The notes under the pieces: model-generated
Seen by the model: only the letters and a program-made list of their open reading frames with translations
The model's database searches: none
What the model was told of the DNA's origin: nothing
Shown: positions 1-5,593 of the stretch, piece after piece
How the letters are laid out: each line of letters opens with the position of its first letter
Position numbering within the stretch: the first letter of the stretch is position 1
Translations under genes and position numbers: made by a program
Assembly (NCBI GenBank): GCA_964402955.1
Contig: CAYOEZ010000227.1
Coordinates: 1 to 7,515 of the forward strand
DNA from: CAYOEZ01 sp964402955
GTDB taxonomy: Bacteria > Chloroflexota > DTOL01 > DAOUCN01
Direction: 5' to 3'
DNA: 7,515 bases

Positions 1-1194
1 CTCCGCCCAGGGCTGCAGCCCCATCAGGACGAAGACCGCGGCCAGTATCGCGGCGCTGTGTACTCTGGCGAGCGGAACGCCATGCTGCGTCGCCAGTTGC
101 ACACAGACGTCGTACTCTGGTGTCGCCTGCACAATGACATCGTCGAGTATCTTCATTTTGACGGGAATCTCGCCAAACTCCGTCGTCACCGTCGTCATCT
201 TGCGCTGCGCCTCGTAGCGCTGCACGGGCTGCACGCGCATACCGAGCGTGCTTGTTTCCTCCAGAATCAGGCGCGCCAGGCGGGGCTCATCCTCGCGCAG
301 CGCAAGGACAGCCAGCATCGTCCCGGGCCGGTTCTTCTTCATGTAGATGGGCGTCAGATACACATCCCTGGCCCCGGCTTCGAACAGGCGGTTCATGACG
401 TGGCCGTAGATCTGCGGGTTCATGTCATCGATGTTGGTCTCGATGAGCACCATCTGGCGGTTGCCGGCGGGGCTGGTCTCGCCCACAATCAGGCGCATGA
501 TGTTTGGCCACGCCAGGTCGCGCTTGCCTGCACCCACGCCAAGACCGGTCACGACCAGAGGCGGCCTCTCAAACGTGGCAAGAGCACCGGTTATGGCTGC
601 GCCAGTCGGCGTCACCAACTCCACGTCAGTTGCCATCGGCGCAAGCGGAATGTGCGCGAGCTGCGCCACCTGTAGCGTAGCTGGCGCCGGCAAGGGCAGC
701 AGACCGTGCTGCGATTGCACCTGCCCTGATCCGTACGGCAATGGCGACGAGTAGAGCTGCTCGATCCCCAGATACTCAAGCCCTATGGCTGCGCCGACAA
801 TGTCCACGATTGAATCGACTGCGCCCACCTCGTGGAAGTGCACGTGCTCGATCGGCTCACCGTGCACGCGCGCTTCGGCTTCGGCCAGAAGCTGGAAAAC
901 GGCGCAGCTATCCTTCTTGACGCGATCCGACAGCGCGCTTGCTGTGATCATGTCGAGAATATCAGAGAGATGGCGGTGGCGCGACGGGCTCGCTTCCTCT
1001 ATCTGCACGTCGACGCGGCAAGCGCGCAGCGCGCCTTTGTGTGTTTCACTGGCGATGAGCGTGTAGCTCTCGGCCAGCGCCAGGAGCGCAAGCTGCTCTT
1101 GGAGGTGCACTAATGGCACGCCGGCGTCGACCAGACTGGCCAGGAACATATCGCCGCTTATGCCGGAGAAGCAATCACAGAAAGCTACCTTCAT
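1..1194 (-). CDS. larC: Nickel-pincer cofactor nickel-insertion protein LarC (3' end beyond window)
   Basis: LarC family protein (formerly DUF111). In the known family it is a CTP-dependent cyclometallase that inserts nickel into the pyridinium-dithiocarboxylate mononucleotide, completing the cofactor of lactate racemase and related LarA enzymes in the cytoplasm. I translated 398 codons without a stop. Recognisable family blocks in order are DCFSGISGDM (7-16), SRHRHLSD (71-78), HFHEVGAVDSIVDIVG (119-134), HGLLPLPAPAT (163-173), ELVTPTG (192-198), GVGAGKRDL (219-227), ETNIDDMNPQ (252-261), MKKNRPG (285-291), ETSTLG (313-318) and PEYD (359-362). The family is usually about 400 residues, so only a short tail should be missing. 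The start at 1194 gives the usual MKVAF opening; an in-frame ATG lies 9 bases upstream at 1203. The ATG overlaps the stop of the upstream shikimate kinase gene (ATGA), suggesting translational coupling. LarB, LarE and LarA are not in the window. The histidine-rich stretch seen before RHLSD in many homologues is short here. Identity is near certain from the motifs. Confidence 0.95.
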   Translation of the reverse strand, partial: MKVAFCDCFSGISGDMFLASLVDAGVPLVHLQEQLALLALAESYTLIASETHKGALRACRVDVQIEEASPSRHRHLSDILDMITASALSDRVKKDSCAVFQLLAEAEARVHGEPIEHVHFHEVGAVDSIVDIVGAAIGLEYLGIEQLYSSPLPYGSGQVQSQHGLLPLPAPATLQVAQLAHIPLAPMATDVELVTPTGAAITGALATFERPPLVVTGLGVGAGKRDLAWPNIMRLIVGETSPAGNRQMVLIETNIDDMNPQIYGHVMNRLFEAGARDVYLTPIYMKKNRPGTMLAVLALREDEPRLARLILEETSTLGMRVQPVQRYEAQRKMTTVTTEFGEIPVKMKILDDVIVQATPEYDVCVQLATQHGVPLARVHSAAILAAVFVLMGLQPWAE

Positions 1195-1823
1195 GTGTCC
1201 CATGCCTTTGTATCATAGGGTGCATCGGTTTCGCGAGCGTCGCCCAGTGGGTAGTCGAGACGGGCAGGCGACTTACTGGCGTTGACGCTCTTCAGATGGT
1301 AGGTCCAGCCGTGCATGATTTCCTCAACAACTTCGTCGGGCGTCAAGTAGTCAGTGTGCACGGTCCAGTTGGCGATGGCATAGTATGGTTGGCGGAATTG
1401 CTTGAGATATGAAATGCGGCCAATCGCATCATTACCCTGCGTCAGCAGCGCCGCAATCGGGTTGGTCCCCGCCTGGCTATCTATGAGGAGACGCCGGTGA
1501 AGGGTCTGCGGACGCGCCTCGAGGCAGACGACAAAATAGGAGCGTTCCATGATATGGCGCATCTGCTCCACAAGCACCGCCCCACCACCGGACGCGACCA
1601 CTATCCCCTGCCGCCTGCTCGCTTCCTGCAGGAGCTTGCGTTCATGGTCGCGGAAAGCTTCTTCTCCCTCGCCATGAAATATCTCGCGGATCGTCTTGCC
1701 CGTACGCTGAATGATCTCCCGGTCCGTATCCACGAACTTCCAGCCCAGGCGTTGCGCCAGTCGCTCCCCGACCGCGGATTTGCCGGTTGCACTGAAACCG
1801 ATCAGAACGATTCTGCGCTTCAC
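1191..1823 (-). CDS. aroK: Shikimate kinase
   Basis: P-loop kinase that phosphorylates shikimate to shikimate 3-phosphate with ATP, in the chorismate pathway for aromatic amino acids. Numbering from the GTG at 1823 (210 residues): Walker A GFSATGKS at 9-16, the DTD pair at 32-34 whose second Asp binds shikimate, the shikimate-binding Arg in FRDHE (Arg58), the GGG loop at 79-81, and Arg144 in FRQPYY, equivalent to the substrate-binding Arg near the C-terminus of family members. Two features are unusual. The ATP lid, normally RPLL, reads TNPIA (about 120-124) and so lacks the usual lid arginine. The protein also carries about 35 residues after the normal end of the fold; the family is usually about 170-180 residues. 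The start is chosen because GGAG sits 7 bases upstream (1831-1834) and MKRRIVLIGF is the standard opening. A GTG at 1841, with AAGGTGA 9 bases upstream, is the alternative and adds six residues. Its stop overlaps the larC start. Kinase identity is secure; aroK versus aroL naming is by convention. Confidence 0.93.
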   Translation of the reverse strand: MKRRIVLIGFSATGKSAVGERLAQRLGWKFVDTDREIIQRTGKTIREIFHGEGEEAFRDHERKLLQEASRRQGIVVASGGGAVLVEQMRHIMERSYFVVCLEARPQTLHRRLLIDSQAGTNPIAALLTQGNDAIGRISYLKQFRQPYYAIANWTVHTDYLTPDEVVEEIMHGWTYHLKSVNASKSPARLDYPLGDARETDAPYDTKAWDT

Positions 1824-1830
1824 ATCAACA

Positions 1831-1834
1831 CTCC
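1831..1834 (-). promoter_or_regulatory. Ribosome binding site for shikimate kinase (favoured start)
   Basis: The minus strand reads GGAG, then 7 bases, then GTG at 1823-1821. This spacing is optimal and favours the shorter start. The competing site is AAGGTGA at 1851-1857, with 9 bases to the GTG at 1841. Confidence 0.55.
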
Positions 1835-1873
1835 ATGCCACGACCGTTGGTCACCTTGCTTCTGCACAGTCGG

Positions 1874-1902
1874 ATTGTACCACATTGCGGGCGTTTTGTC
1901 AG
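1874..1902 (-). promoter_or_regulatory. Predicted sigma-70 type promoter for aroK-larC
   Basis: On the minus strand CTGACA (1902-1897, 5 of 6 to consensus) is followed by a 17-base spacer and TACAAT (1879-1874, 5 of 6). TG stands one base before the -10 hexamer (extended -10). Transcription should begin near 1867, giving a leader of roughly 25-45 bases depending on the start codon used. This is one of the best promoter matches in the window and sits where an aroK-larC promoter is expected. Confidence 0.7.
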
Positions 1903-2022
1903 CGCCAGCGTTGCGTGTAACTGGGCACAGATGTCTCGTGATATACGCTACGTCGCCACCATACCACATCCGGAACCAGGCGCTGTTGCCTGAGAAATCC
2001 CTCTCCAGCCCCCCGTGACCGA

Positions 2023-2051
2023 AGTATTGCACCTGAGTAGCGTTATGTCAA
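2023..2051 (-). promoter_or_regulatory. Second, upstream candidate promoter toward aroK
   Basis: The minus strand carries a perfect TTGACA (2051-2046), a 17-base spacer and AATACT (2028-2023, 4 of 6) preceded by TGC, an extended -10. A transcript from about 2016 would run through roughly 175-190 bases of leader, including the nearer aroK promoter, before reaching the kinase gene. It may be a distal promoter, a start for a small RNA, or chance, since the same TTGACATAA word recurs nearby without such a good -10. Confidence 0.45.
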
Positions 2052-2065
2052 TAGTCCCCTTCCCC

Positions 2066-2088
2066 GCTTCCCTGATTAGGAGGGAGGC
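2066..2088. repeat. Imperfect 8-bp inverted repeat
   Basis: GCTTCCCT (2066-2073) and AGGGAGGC (2081-2088) pair over eight positions with one G-T wobble, around a 7-base loop. No T-run follows on either strand, so it is unlikely to be a strong intrinsic terminator. It resembles the stronger hairpin at 2215-2249 in arm composition. Confidence 0.4.
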
Positions 2089-2103
2089 TCGCATCACGTC
2101 CGT

Positions 2104-2120
2104 TTGATTATGTGAATCAA
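2104..2120. promoter_or_regulatory. 17-bp palindrome, operator-like
   Basis: TTGATT, 5 bases, AATCAA form a perfect dyad (TTGATTATGTGAATCAA). Its size and AT-rich character fit a dimeric helix-turn-helix regulator site. It lies about 50 bases upstream of the -35 of the distal aroK promoter. No regulator gene is present in the window, so the binding partner is unknown and the assignment is inference. Confidence 0.35.
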
Positions 2121-2214
2121 TGGTGATGTTATGTCAAGCCGCGTGGCAGGAAGTAATTGCGTCAGTGAGGGTTTGGAGGTGAGAGGTGAAGCATTATGTC
2201 AATACTGTGGCGAA

Positions 2215-2249
2215 TTCCCTCTCCCGGCTGTGCGTGACGGGAGAGGGAA
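2215..2249 (-). terminator. Perfect 12-bp hairpin downstream of the polA/thioredoxin-like unit
   Basis: TTCCCTCTCCCG (2215-2226) and CGGGAGAGGGAA (2238-2249) are exact reverse complements around an 11-base loop. The hairpin lies 15 bases after the stop of the thioredoxin-like gene, the right place to end or protect its transcript. On the minus strand the stem is followed by TTCGCC and no T-run, so it is not a classic Rho-independent terminator. CCCTCTCCC/GGGAGAGGG arms also look like a dispersed intergenic palindromic repeat, which is an equally good explanation. Confidence 0.5.
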
Positions 2250-2264
2250 AGATATGACAGGCGT

Positions 2265-2657
2265 TCAGGTCTTCTGTGCAATCGCGAGCAGGTCGCCCTC
2301 GACGCTGCCGTGCGACGGGTTCTCGACAATGCGTCCGATTTCCTGGTCACCGTTGAAGACGACAAAGGTCGGGATAGCGCGCGCCTGCAACGGTTTGGCG
2401 CGGGCTGTGCTGTCCCAGGGCTGCGACTCGAATGTCCAGCCGGGCAAGAGCTCGGCAATGCGGGCCATACGCGGCACCAATCGGCGCGAATCGCCACACC
2501 AATACTCGCTCACAACAATCACATGGGCAGCAGGCAATACGGACTTGATCTGCTCGACCGTCGCCATGTCAGGCTCGTAGCTATTATACATATGAGTGAA
2601 GCCTGGATTCTTCTTCACATACTCCGTTAACGCTGTCCCGTTTGTTTCAATGGTCAT
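2265..2657 (-). CDS. Single-cysteine thioredoxin-fold protein
   Basis: Small cytoplasmic thioredoxin-like protein, 130 residues from the start chosen here. A hydrophobic strand (HVIVVSEY) leads into WCGDS at 53-57, where ordinary thioredoxins have WCGPC: the first cysteine is present and the second is Ser. The cis-proline loop AIPT (Pro96) and the following strand FVVFNGDQEIGRIV complete the fold. WCGDxx proteins of this type match the thioredoxin-9-like group, whose function is poorly defined; a monothiol reductase, bacilliredoxin-like or non-redox role is possible. The ATG at 2657 has AGGAG 10 bases upstream. A longer reading from ATG at 2717 adds 20 residues (MILITQLKRF...) and would overlap the polA stop as ATGA, but has no good ribosome site. 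There is no signal peptide on the shorter form. It lies directly downstream of polA in the same direction with no promoter seen between them, so it is probably co-transcribed. The fold is sure; the job is not. Confidence 0.85.
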   Translation of the reverse strand: MTIETNGTALTEYVKKNPGFTHMYNSYEPDMATVEQIKSVLPAAHVIVVSEYWCGDSRRLVPRMARIAELLPGWTFESQPWDSTARAKPLQARAIPTFVVFNGDQEIGRIVENPSHGSVEGDLLAIAQKT

Positions 2658-2667
2658 CGGCTTGCTT

Positions 2668-2672
2668 CTCCT
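2668..2672 (-). promoter_or_regulatory. Ribosome binding site deciding the thioredoxin-like start
   Basis: AGGAG on the minus strand lies 10 bases before the ATG at 2657. It falls inside the 20-codon extension of the longer reading frame that begins at 2717, which has only a weak GGGA upstream. This is the main reason for preferring the shorter protein. Confidence 0.6.
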
Positions 2673-2713
2673 GAGGAATGATTGGATGAATCGCTTCAGT
2701 TGCGTGATCAGTA

Positions 2714-5449
2714 TCATGACATGTCATCCCAGTTCTTGCCGGCCTTCACGTCAACCTTGACCGGTACGATCATTGTCAAGGCCGTCTCCATCACGTCCTT
2801 CACCATCGGTTTCAGCACATTCAGCTCATCCGGCTCCACTTCAAAGACTAATTCATCATGAACTTGCAGGATCATGCGGCTTTTCAGATGTTGTTCTGCC
2901 ATCTGCTGGTCGAGCCGCACCATGGCAATCTTGATCAGGTCGGCGGCTGTGCCCTGGATGGGCATGTTGATGGCCATGCGCTCGCCTGCGCTGACCAACT
3001 GGCGGTTCTGCGCCCTCAACTCGGGCAGGTAGCGGCGCCGGCCCAGCAGTGTTGACACGTAGCCGTCGCGGTGCGCTTGTTTACGTGTGTCGTCGATATA
3101 CGACTTGATGCCGGGATAGCGGGCGAAATACTCTTCGATCAGGCGCGTGGCGTCGGCCTGGGCCAGGCCCGTGTTCTGGGCCAGGCCATAGCCGCCCACG
3201 CCATACGCCACCCCGAAGTTGATCGTCTTGGCGACGCGGCGCATGTCCTTTGTCACCTGATCGGGCGCAACGTTGTAGACGGCTGCGGCCGTGGCGGTGT
3301 GAATGTCTTCATTGGCCTCGAAGGCGGCGATGAGCGCAGGATCCTTGCTGAAGTGTGCCAGGATGCGCAGCTCGATTTGCGAGTAGTCAGCCGATAGCAG
3401 CACCCTCTCCCCTTGGGCGACAAAGGCGCGCCGCACCATTCGGCCGATGTCTGTGCGGATCGGTATGTTCTGGAGATTGGGGTCGCTCGATGAGAGGCGG
3501 CCCGTCGCAGCGACCGTCTGGTTGTACGATGTATGGACACGCCCGGTGTTCGGGTTGATCAGGAGGGGCAGTGTGTCCACGTAGGTTGACTTGAGCTTGA
3601 CAAGCTGGCGGTATTCCAGAATCAGATCGACGATCGGGTGCGTGCCCCGCAATTCCTCGAGCACAGTCGAATCGGTGGAATAGCCGGTCTTGGTGCGCCG
3701 GTTCTTCGCCAGCTTCAGTTCCTCGAAGAGCACGCCAGCGAGTTGCTGCGTCGAGTTGATGTTGAAGCGATGGCCGACGTTGGCGTAGATTCGGTCTTCG
3801 AGGGCGCTGATTCTGCCGGCCAGATCGCGTGACACTTCATGCAAGAGAGGAACGTCCAGCGCAACGCCAGCCCGCTCCATTCCCATCAGCACCGGCACGA
3901 GTGGTATCTCGATGTCCGCATACAGTTTCTGCAGGCCCATTTCTTTGAGTTGCGGCTCAAACAGGTGGTGCAGGCGCAGCGTCATGGCGACGTCGGCGCA
4001 GGCGTAGGGCGCGGCCTGCTGCACAGGCACGTGGAACATGGTCGTTTGCTCTTTGCCTTTGCCGATCAAGTCCGTAATAGGTGTCATGGTGACGTTGAGG
4101 CGGGTGAAAGCCAGGTCCTTCAGTCCCATTGCCTTCTCGCCGATCAGATAGGCGGCGACCATTGTGTCGGAGGCCAGACCATGCACAGGCATGTCGTGCT
4201 GGATAAGTACGGTCATGTCGTACTTGGCGTTGTGGGCGATCTTCTGCACGCTGCGGTCGGCCAGGACCGGCCCCAGAGCGGCGCGTATCTGCTGCCCTGA
4301 CAGTTGCTGCGCTCCGTCGTGGCTCACAGGTACGTAGTACGTCGACTCATCGGGCAAGGCGAGTGCGATGCCCACGAGGCCGGCTGTCATGCTCTCCGGG
4401 CTGGTCGTTTCCACGTCGACGACCACCTGCTTGACGCCCTTGAGCGTCGCCATCAGGCTCGCGAGTGCGGCCGGCGTGTCGACAATGGTAGGGTTGGCTT
4501 TGTAACCAGCGGGCGCGGGCGAGGCGGGTTTTGGCGCTTCCTCGCCGAAAAGCCCCATCTGGCGCACCCCGTGCGGCGTAGCGGTTTGCGCCGGCGCTGC
4601 GGGCAGGCGGTCAACCATGCTACGGAACTCAAGCTCACGGAACAGGCTCAGTATCTTGTCGCGATCGCGCAACTGCACCCGACACTGCTCGAGGTCGAGC
4701 GTAACGGGAAGGTCACAGACTATGGTCGCCAGATGCTTATGTTTGAGCGCCTGTTCCTCGTAGCCGGCCAGCTTTTTCTGTAGCTTGGGTTCAACGGTGG
4801 CAAGGCTGGAGAAGATGTTCTCGACGTCGCCGTATTGCTGCAAGAGCGACGCGGCCGTCTTGTCACCGATGCCGGGTATTTGCGGGATGTTGTCGGATGC
4901 ATCGCCGCGCAGGCCGCGCAGATCGGTCAACTGCTGCGGGGCAAGGCCATAGCGCTCACGCACGCCCGCCTCGTCATAGGTCACGACGTCCGAAATGCCT
5001 TTGCGCGTCACGATGACGCGAATGTGAGGCGCCACCAGTTGCAGCGTATCTGTGTCGCCGGTGACAATGATGACTTCAAGATTGCGTTTGGCCGCCATTT
5101 GGGCGAGCGTCCCGATCAAGTCGTCGGCTTCGTACCCGTCCATCTCGAAAATGGGGAAGCCGAACGCTTCAACGATCTGGCGCACACGTGTGAACTGTGG
5201 CCGCAGGTCTTCGGCCATCTCGGGGCGCTGCGCCTTGTAGTCAGGAAACTCGACGTGGCGGAATGTCTTGCCCTTGTCGAACGTGACTGCTATGTAGTCC
5301 GGCTTTTCTTCACTGAGGACTTTGAGCAGCATGGAGGCGAAGCCAAACGTGGCATTGGTTTGCTCACCCTTGGACGTATTGAGCGGGGGCAGAGCATGAT
5401 AGGCCCGATGCACCAGACCATTGGCGTCTATCACAACGATTCTTTCCAC
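2714..5449 (-). CDS. polA: DNA polymerase I with 5' nuclease, 3'-5' exonuclease and polymerase domains
   Basis: Full-length Pol I, 911 residues, which removes RNA primers and fills gaps in replication and excision repair. The 5' nuclease domain (about 1-290) shows VIDANGLVHRAY, GYEADDLIGTLA (105-116), VTGDTD (129-134) and the helix-hairpin-helix GDASDNIPQIPGIGDK (182-197). A proline/alanine-rich linker follows (about 284-318). The 3'-5' exonuclease domain (about 320-500) keeps all catalytic positions: Asp345 and Glu347 (DVET), Asp411 (HNAKYD) and Tyr482/Asp486 (YACAD), so proofreading should be active. The polymerase domain has motif A with Asp688 (DYSQIELR), the O-helix with Arg737, Lys741, Phe745 and Tyr749, and motif C HDE (864-866). 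These align with E. coli Asp705, Arg754, Lys758, Phe762, Tyr766 and Asp882 at a constant offset of 17. The GTG start at 5449 is supported by AAGGAGG 5 bases upstream. Its stop overlaps a possible ATG of the thioredoxin-like gene. It is divergent from mfd, another repair gene. Confidence 0.98.
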   Translation of the reverse strand: MERIVVIDANGLVHRAYHALPPLNTSKGEQTNATFGFASMLLKVLSEEKPDYIAVTFDKGKTFRHVEFPDYKAQRPEMAEDLRPQFTRVRQIVEAFGFPIFEMDGYEADDLIGTLAQMAAKRNLEVIIVTGDTDTLQLVAPHIRVIVTRKGISDVVTYDEAGVRERYGLAPQQLTDLRGLRGDASDNIPQIPGIGDKTAASLLQQYGDVENIFSSLATVEPKLQKKLAGYEEQALKHKHLATIVCDLPVTLDLEQCRVQLRDRDKILSLFRELEFRSMVDRLPAAPAQTATPHGVRQMGLFGEEAPKPASPAPAGYKANPTIVDTPAALASLMATLKGVKQVVVDVETTSPESMTAGLVGIALALPDESTYYVPVSHDGAQQLSGQQIRAALGPVLADRSVQKIAHNAKYDMTVLIQHDMPVHGLASDTMVAAYLIGEKAMGLKDLAFTRLNVTMTPITDLIGKGKEQTTMFHVPVQQAAPYACADVAMTLRLHHLFEPQLKEMGLQKLYADIEIPLVPVLMGMERAGVALDVPLLHEVSRDLAGRISALEDRIYANVGHRFNINSTQQLAGVLFEELKLAKNRRTKTGYSTDSTVLEELRGTHPIVDLILEYRQLVKLKSTYVDTLPLLINPNTGRVHTSYNQTVAATGRLSSSDPNLQNIPIRTDIGRMVRRAFVAQGERVLLSADYSQIELRILAHFSKDPALIAAFEANEDIHTATAAAVYNVAPDQVTKDMRRVAKTINFGVAYGVGGYGLAQNTGLAQADATRLIEEYFARYPGIKSYIDDTRKQAHRDGYVSTLLGRRRYLPELRAQNRQLVSAGERMAINMPIQGTAADLIKIAMVRLDQQMAEQHLKSRMILQVHDELVFEVEPDELNVLKPMVKDVMETALTMIVPVKVDVKAGKNWDDMS

Positions 5450-5454
5450 ACGTT

Positions 5455-5461
5455 CCTCCTT
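5455..5461 (-). promoter_or_regulatory. Strong ribosome binding site for polA
   Basis: AAGGAGG on the minus strand, 5 bases before the GTG start at 5449. It fixes the uncommon GTG start, and the protein opens with the expected MERIVVIDANGLVHRAY. Confidence 0.8.
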
Positions 5462-5475
5462 GCGTTCTGCGCGCC

Positions 5476-5484
5476 ATTATATCA
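5476..5484 (-). promoter_or_regulatory. Extended -10 promoter for polA
   Basis: The minus strand reads TGATATAAT: a perfect TATAAT (5481-5476) with TG at 5484-5483. No good -35 hexamer is found 16-18 bases upstream (TTCTCT or similar), so the extended -10 probably carries the promoter. Transcription would start near 5469, leaving a leader of about 20 bases that contains the ribosome site. Confidence 0.7.
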
Positions 5485-5490
5485 CGTCCA

Positions 5491-5518
5491 GCGCGACAAG
5501 AGAATATGCCTTGCGCGC
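5491..5518. promoter_or_regulatory. Imperfect GC-rich dyad between the divergent polA and mfd promoters
   Basis: GCGCG-A-CAAG (5491-5500) and CTTG-CGCGC (5510-5518) are inverted repeats with one bulged base, around a 9-base AT-richer centre. The site overlaps the mfd -35 region and the -35 position of polA, so a bound protein could affect both promoters. It does not match the SOS boxes I know (neither the E. coli CTGT-N8-ACAG form nor the Bacillus GAAC-N4-GTTC form). Function is inferred from position only. Confidence 0.35.
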
Positions 5519-5539
5519 TCCATTTGACTGTGCTAGAAT
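5511..5539 (+). promoter_or_regulatory. Predicted promoter for mfd
   Basis: TTGCGC (5511-5516, a weak -35, 3 of 6), a 17-base spacer and TAGAAT (5534-5539, 5 of 6), with TG at 5531-5532 forming an extended -10. Transcription should begin near 5546. The TTGACT at 5524-5529 is only 4 bases from this -10 and cannot be its -35. Confidence 0.6.
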
Positions 5540-5551
5540 GTGCCCGTCGCA

Positions 5552-5576
5552 GGGGCTGATCGGTGGGATCAGCCCC
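5552..5576 (+). other. Perfect 10-bp hairpin in the predicted mfd leader
   Basis: GGGGCTGATC (5552-5561) and GATCAGCCCC (5567-5576) are exact reverse complements around the loop GGTGG, followed by GTTT. It begins about 6 bases after the predicted start of transcription and ends 11 bases before the mfd ribosome site. It has the shape of an intrinsic terminator or attenuator but only a three-T tail. It may instead protect the 5' end of the mRNA. No leader peptide or alternative pairing partner was recognised. Confidence 0.55.
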
Positions 5577-5587
5577 GTTTGGCGCGT

Positions 5588-5593
5588 GAGGTG
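5588..5593 (+). promoter_or_regulatory. Ribosome binding site for mfd
   Basis: GAGGTG ends 6 bases before the ATG at 5600 and supports that start. An in-frame GTG at 5591 lies inside this site and is therefore less likely to be used. Confidence 0.6.

Larger units (their letters stand above)
2043..2202. repeat. Three copies of TTATGTCAA (TTGACATAA on the minus strand)
   Basis: The 9-base word occurs exactly at 2043-2051, 2129-2137 and 2194-2202, all in the same orientation, 86 and 65 bases apart. The outer two share two further bases (TTATGTCAATA), and each of these is followed within about 25 bases by a hairpin of C-rich and G-rich arms (2066-2088 and 2215-2249). The pattern could be repeated binding sites, repeated -35 elements, or remnants of a small duplicated element. 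Confidence 0.5.
1903..2264. other. Gene-free, structured intergenic region between the thioredoxin-like gene and aroK
   Basis: No convincing coding sequence lies here on either strand; the short open frames show no recognisable family and run across promoter elements or antisense into neighbours. The stretch contains a second candidate promoter (2023-2051), a short-word repeat present three times (2043-2202), a 17-bp palindrome (2104-2120), an imperfect hairpin (2066-2088) and a perfect 12-bp hairpin (2215-2249). Its base composition is more mixed than the flanking genes. A non-coding RNA or decayed repeat element is possible but not shown. Confidence 0.6.

Noticed and set aside
58..754. Plus-strand open frames at 58-675 and 422-754
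   Set aside because: They lie antisense to larC, whose frame carries all the family motifs. Their translations are Arg/His-rich with no recognisable domain.
1820..2032. Minus-strand frame of 70 codons starting at 2032
   Set aside because: Its GTG start lies within the spacer of the distal promoter and the frame crosses the proximal aroK promoter and the aroK start. It has no family resemblance and no clear ribosome site.
2197..2202. Third TTGACA (minus strand) as a promoter -35
   Set aside because: The hexamer 17 bases downstream is CCTCCA, with no resemblance to a -10.
2196..2237. Tiny plus-strand frame ATG at 2196 ending in the 12-bp hairpin, with GGAGGTGA upstream
   Set aside because: Thirteen codons, with the ribosome-like site too far (about 14 bases). 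Without conservation it cannot be called a leader peptide.
2131..2580. Plus-strand frame of 149 codons
   Set aside because: Mostly antisense to the thioredoxin-like gene, begins inside the repeated TTATGTCAA word, and the protein looks random.
4835..5527. Plus-strand frame of 230 codons
   Set aside because: Antisense to the 5' nuclease domain of polA and crosses the divergent promoter region; a GC-rich shadow frame.
5524..5539. TTGACT followed by TAGAAT as a promoter pair
   Set aside because: Only 4 bases separate them. The TAGAAT is better explained as an extended -10 with TTGCGC at 17 bases.
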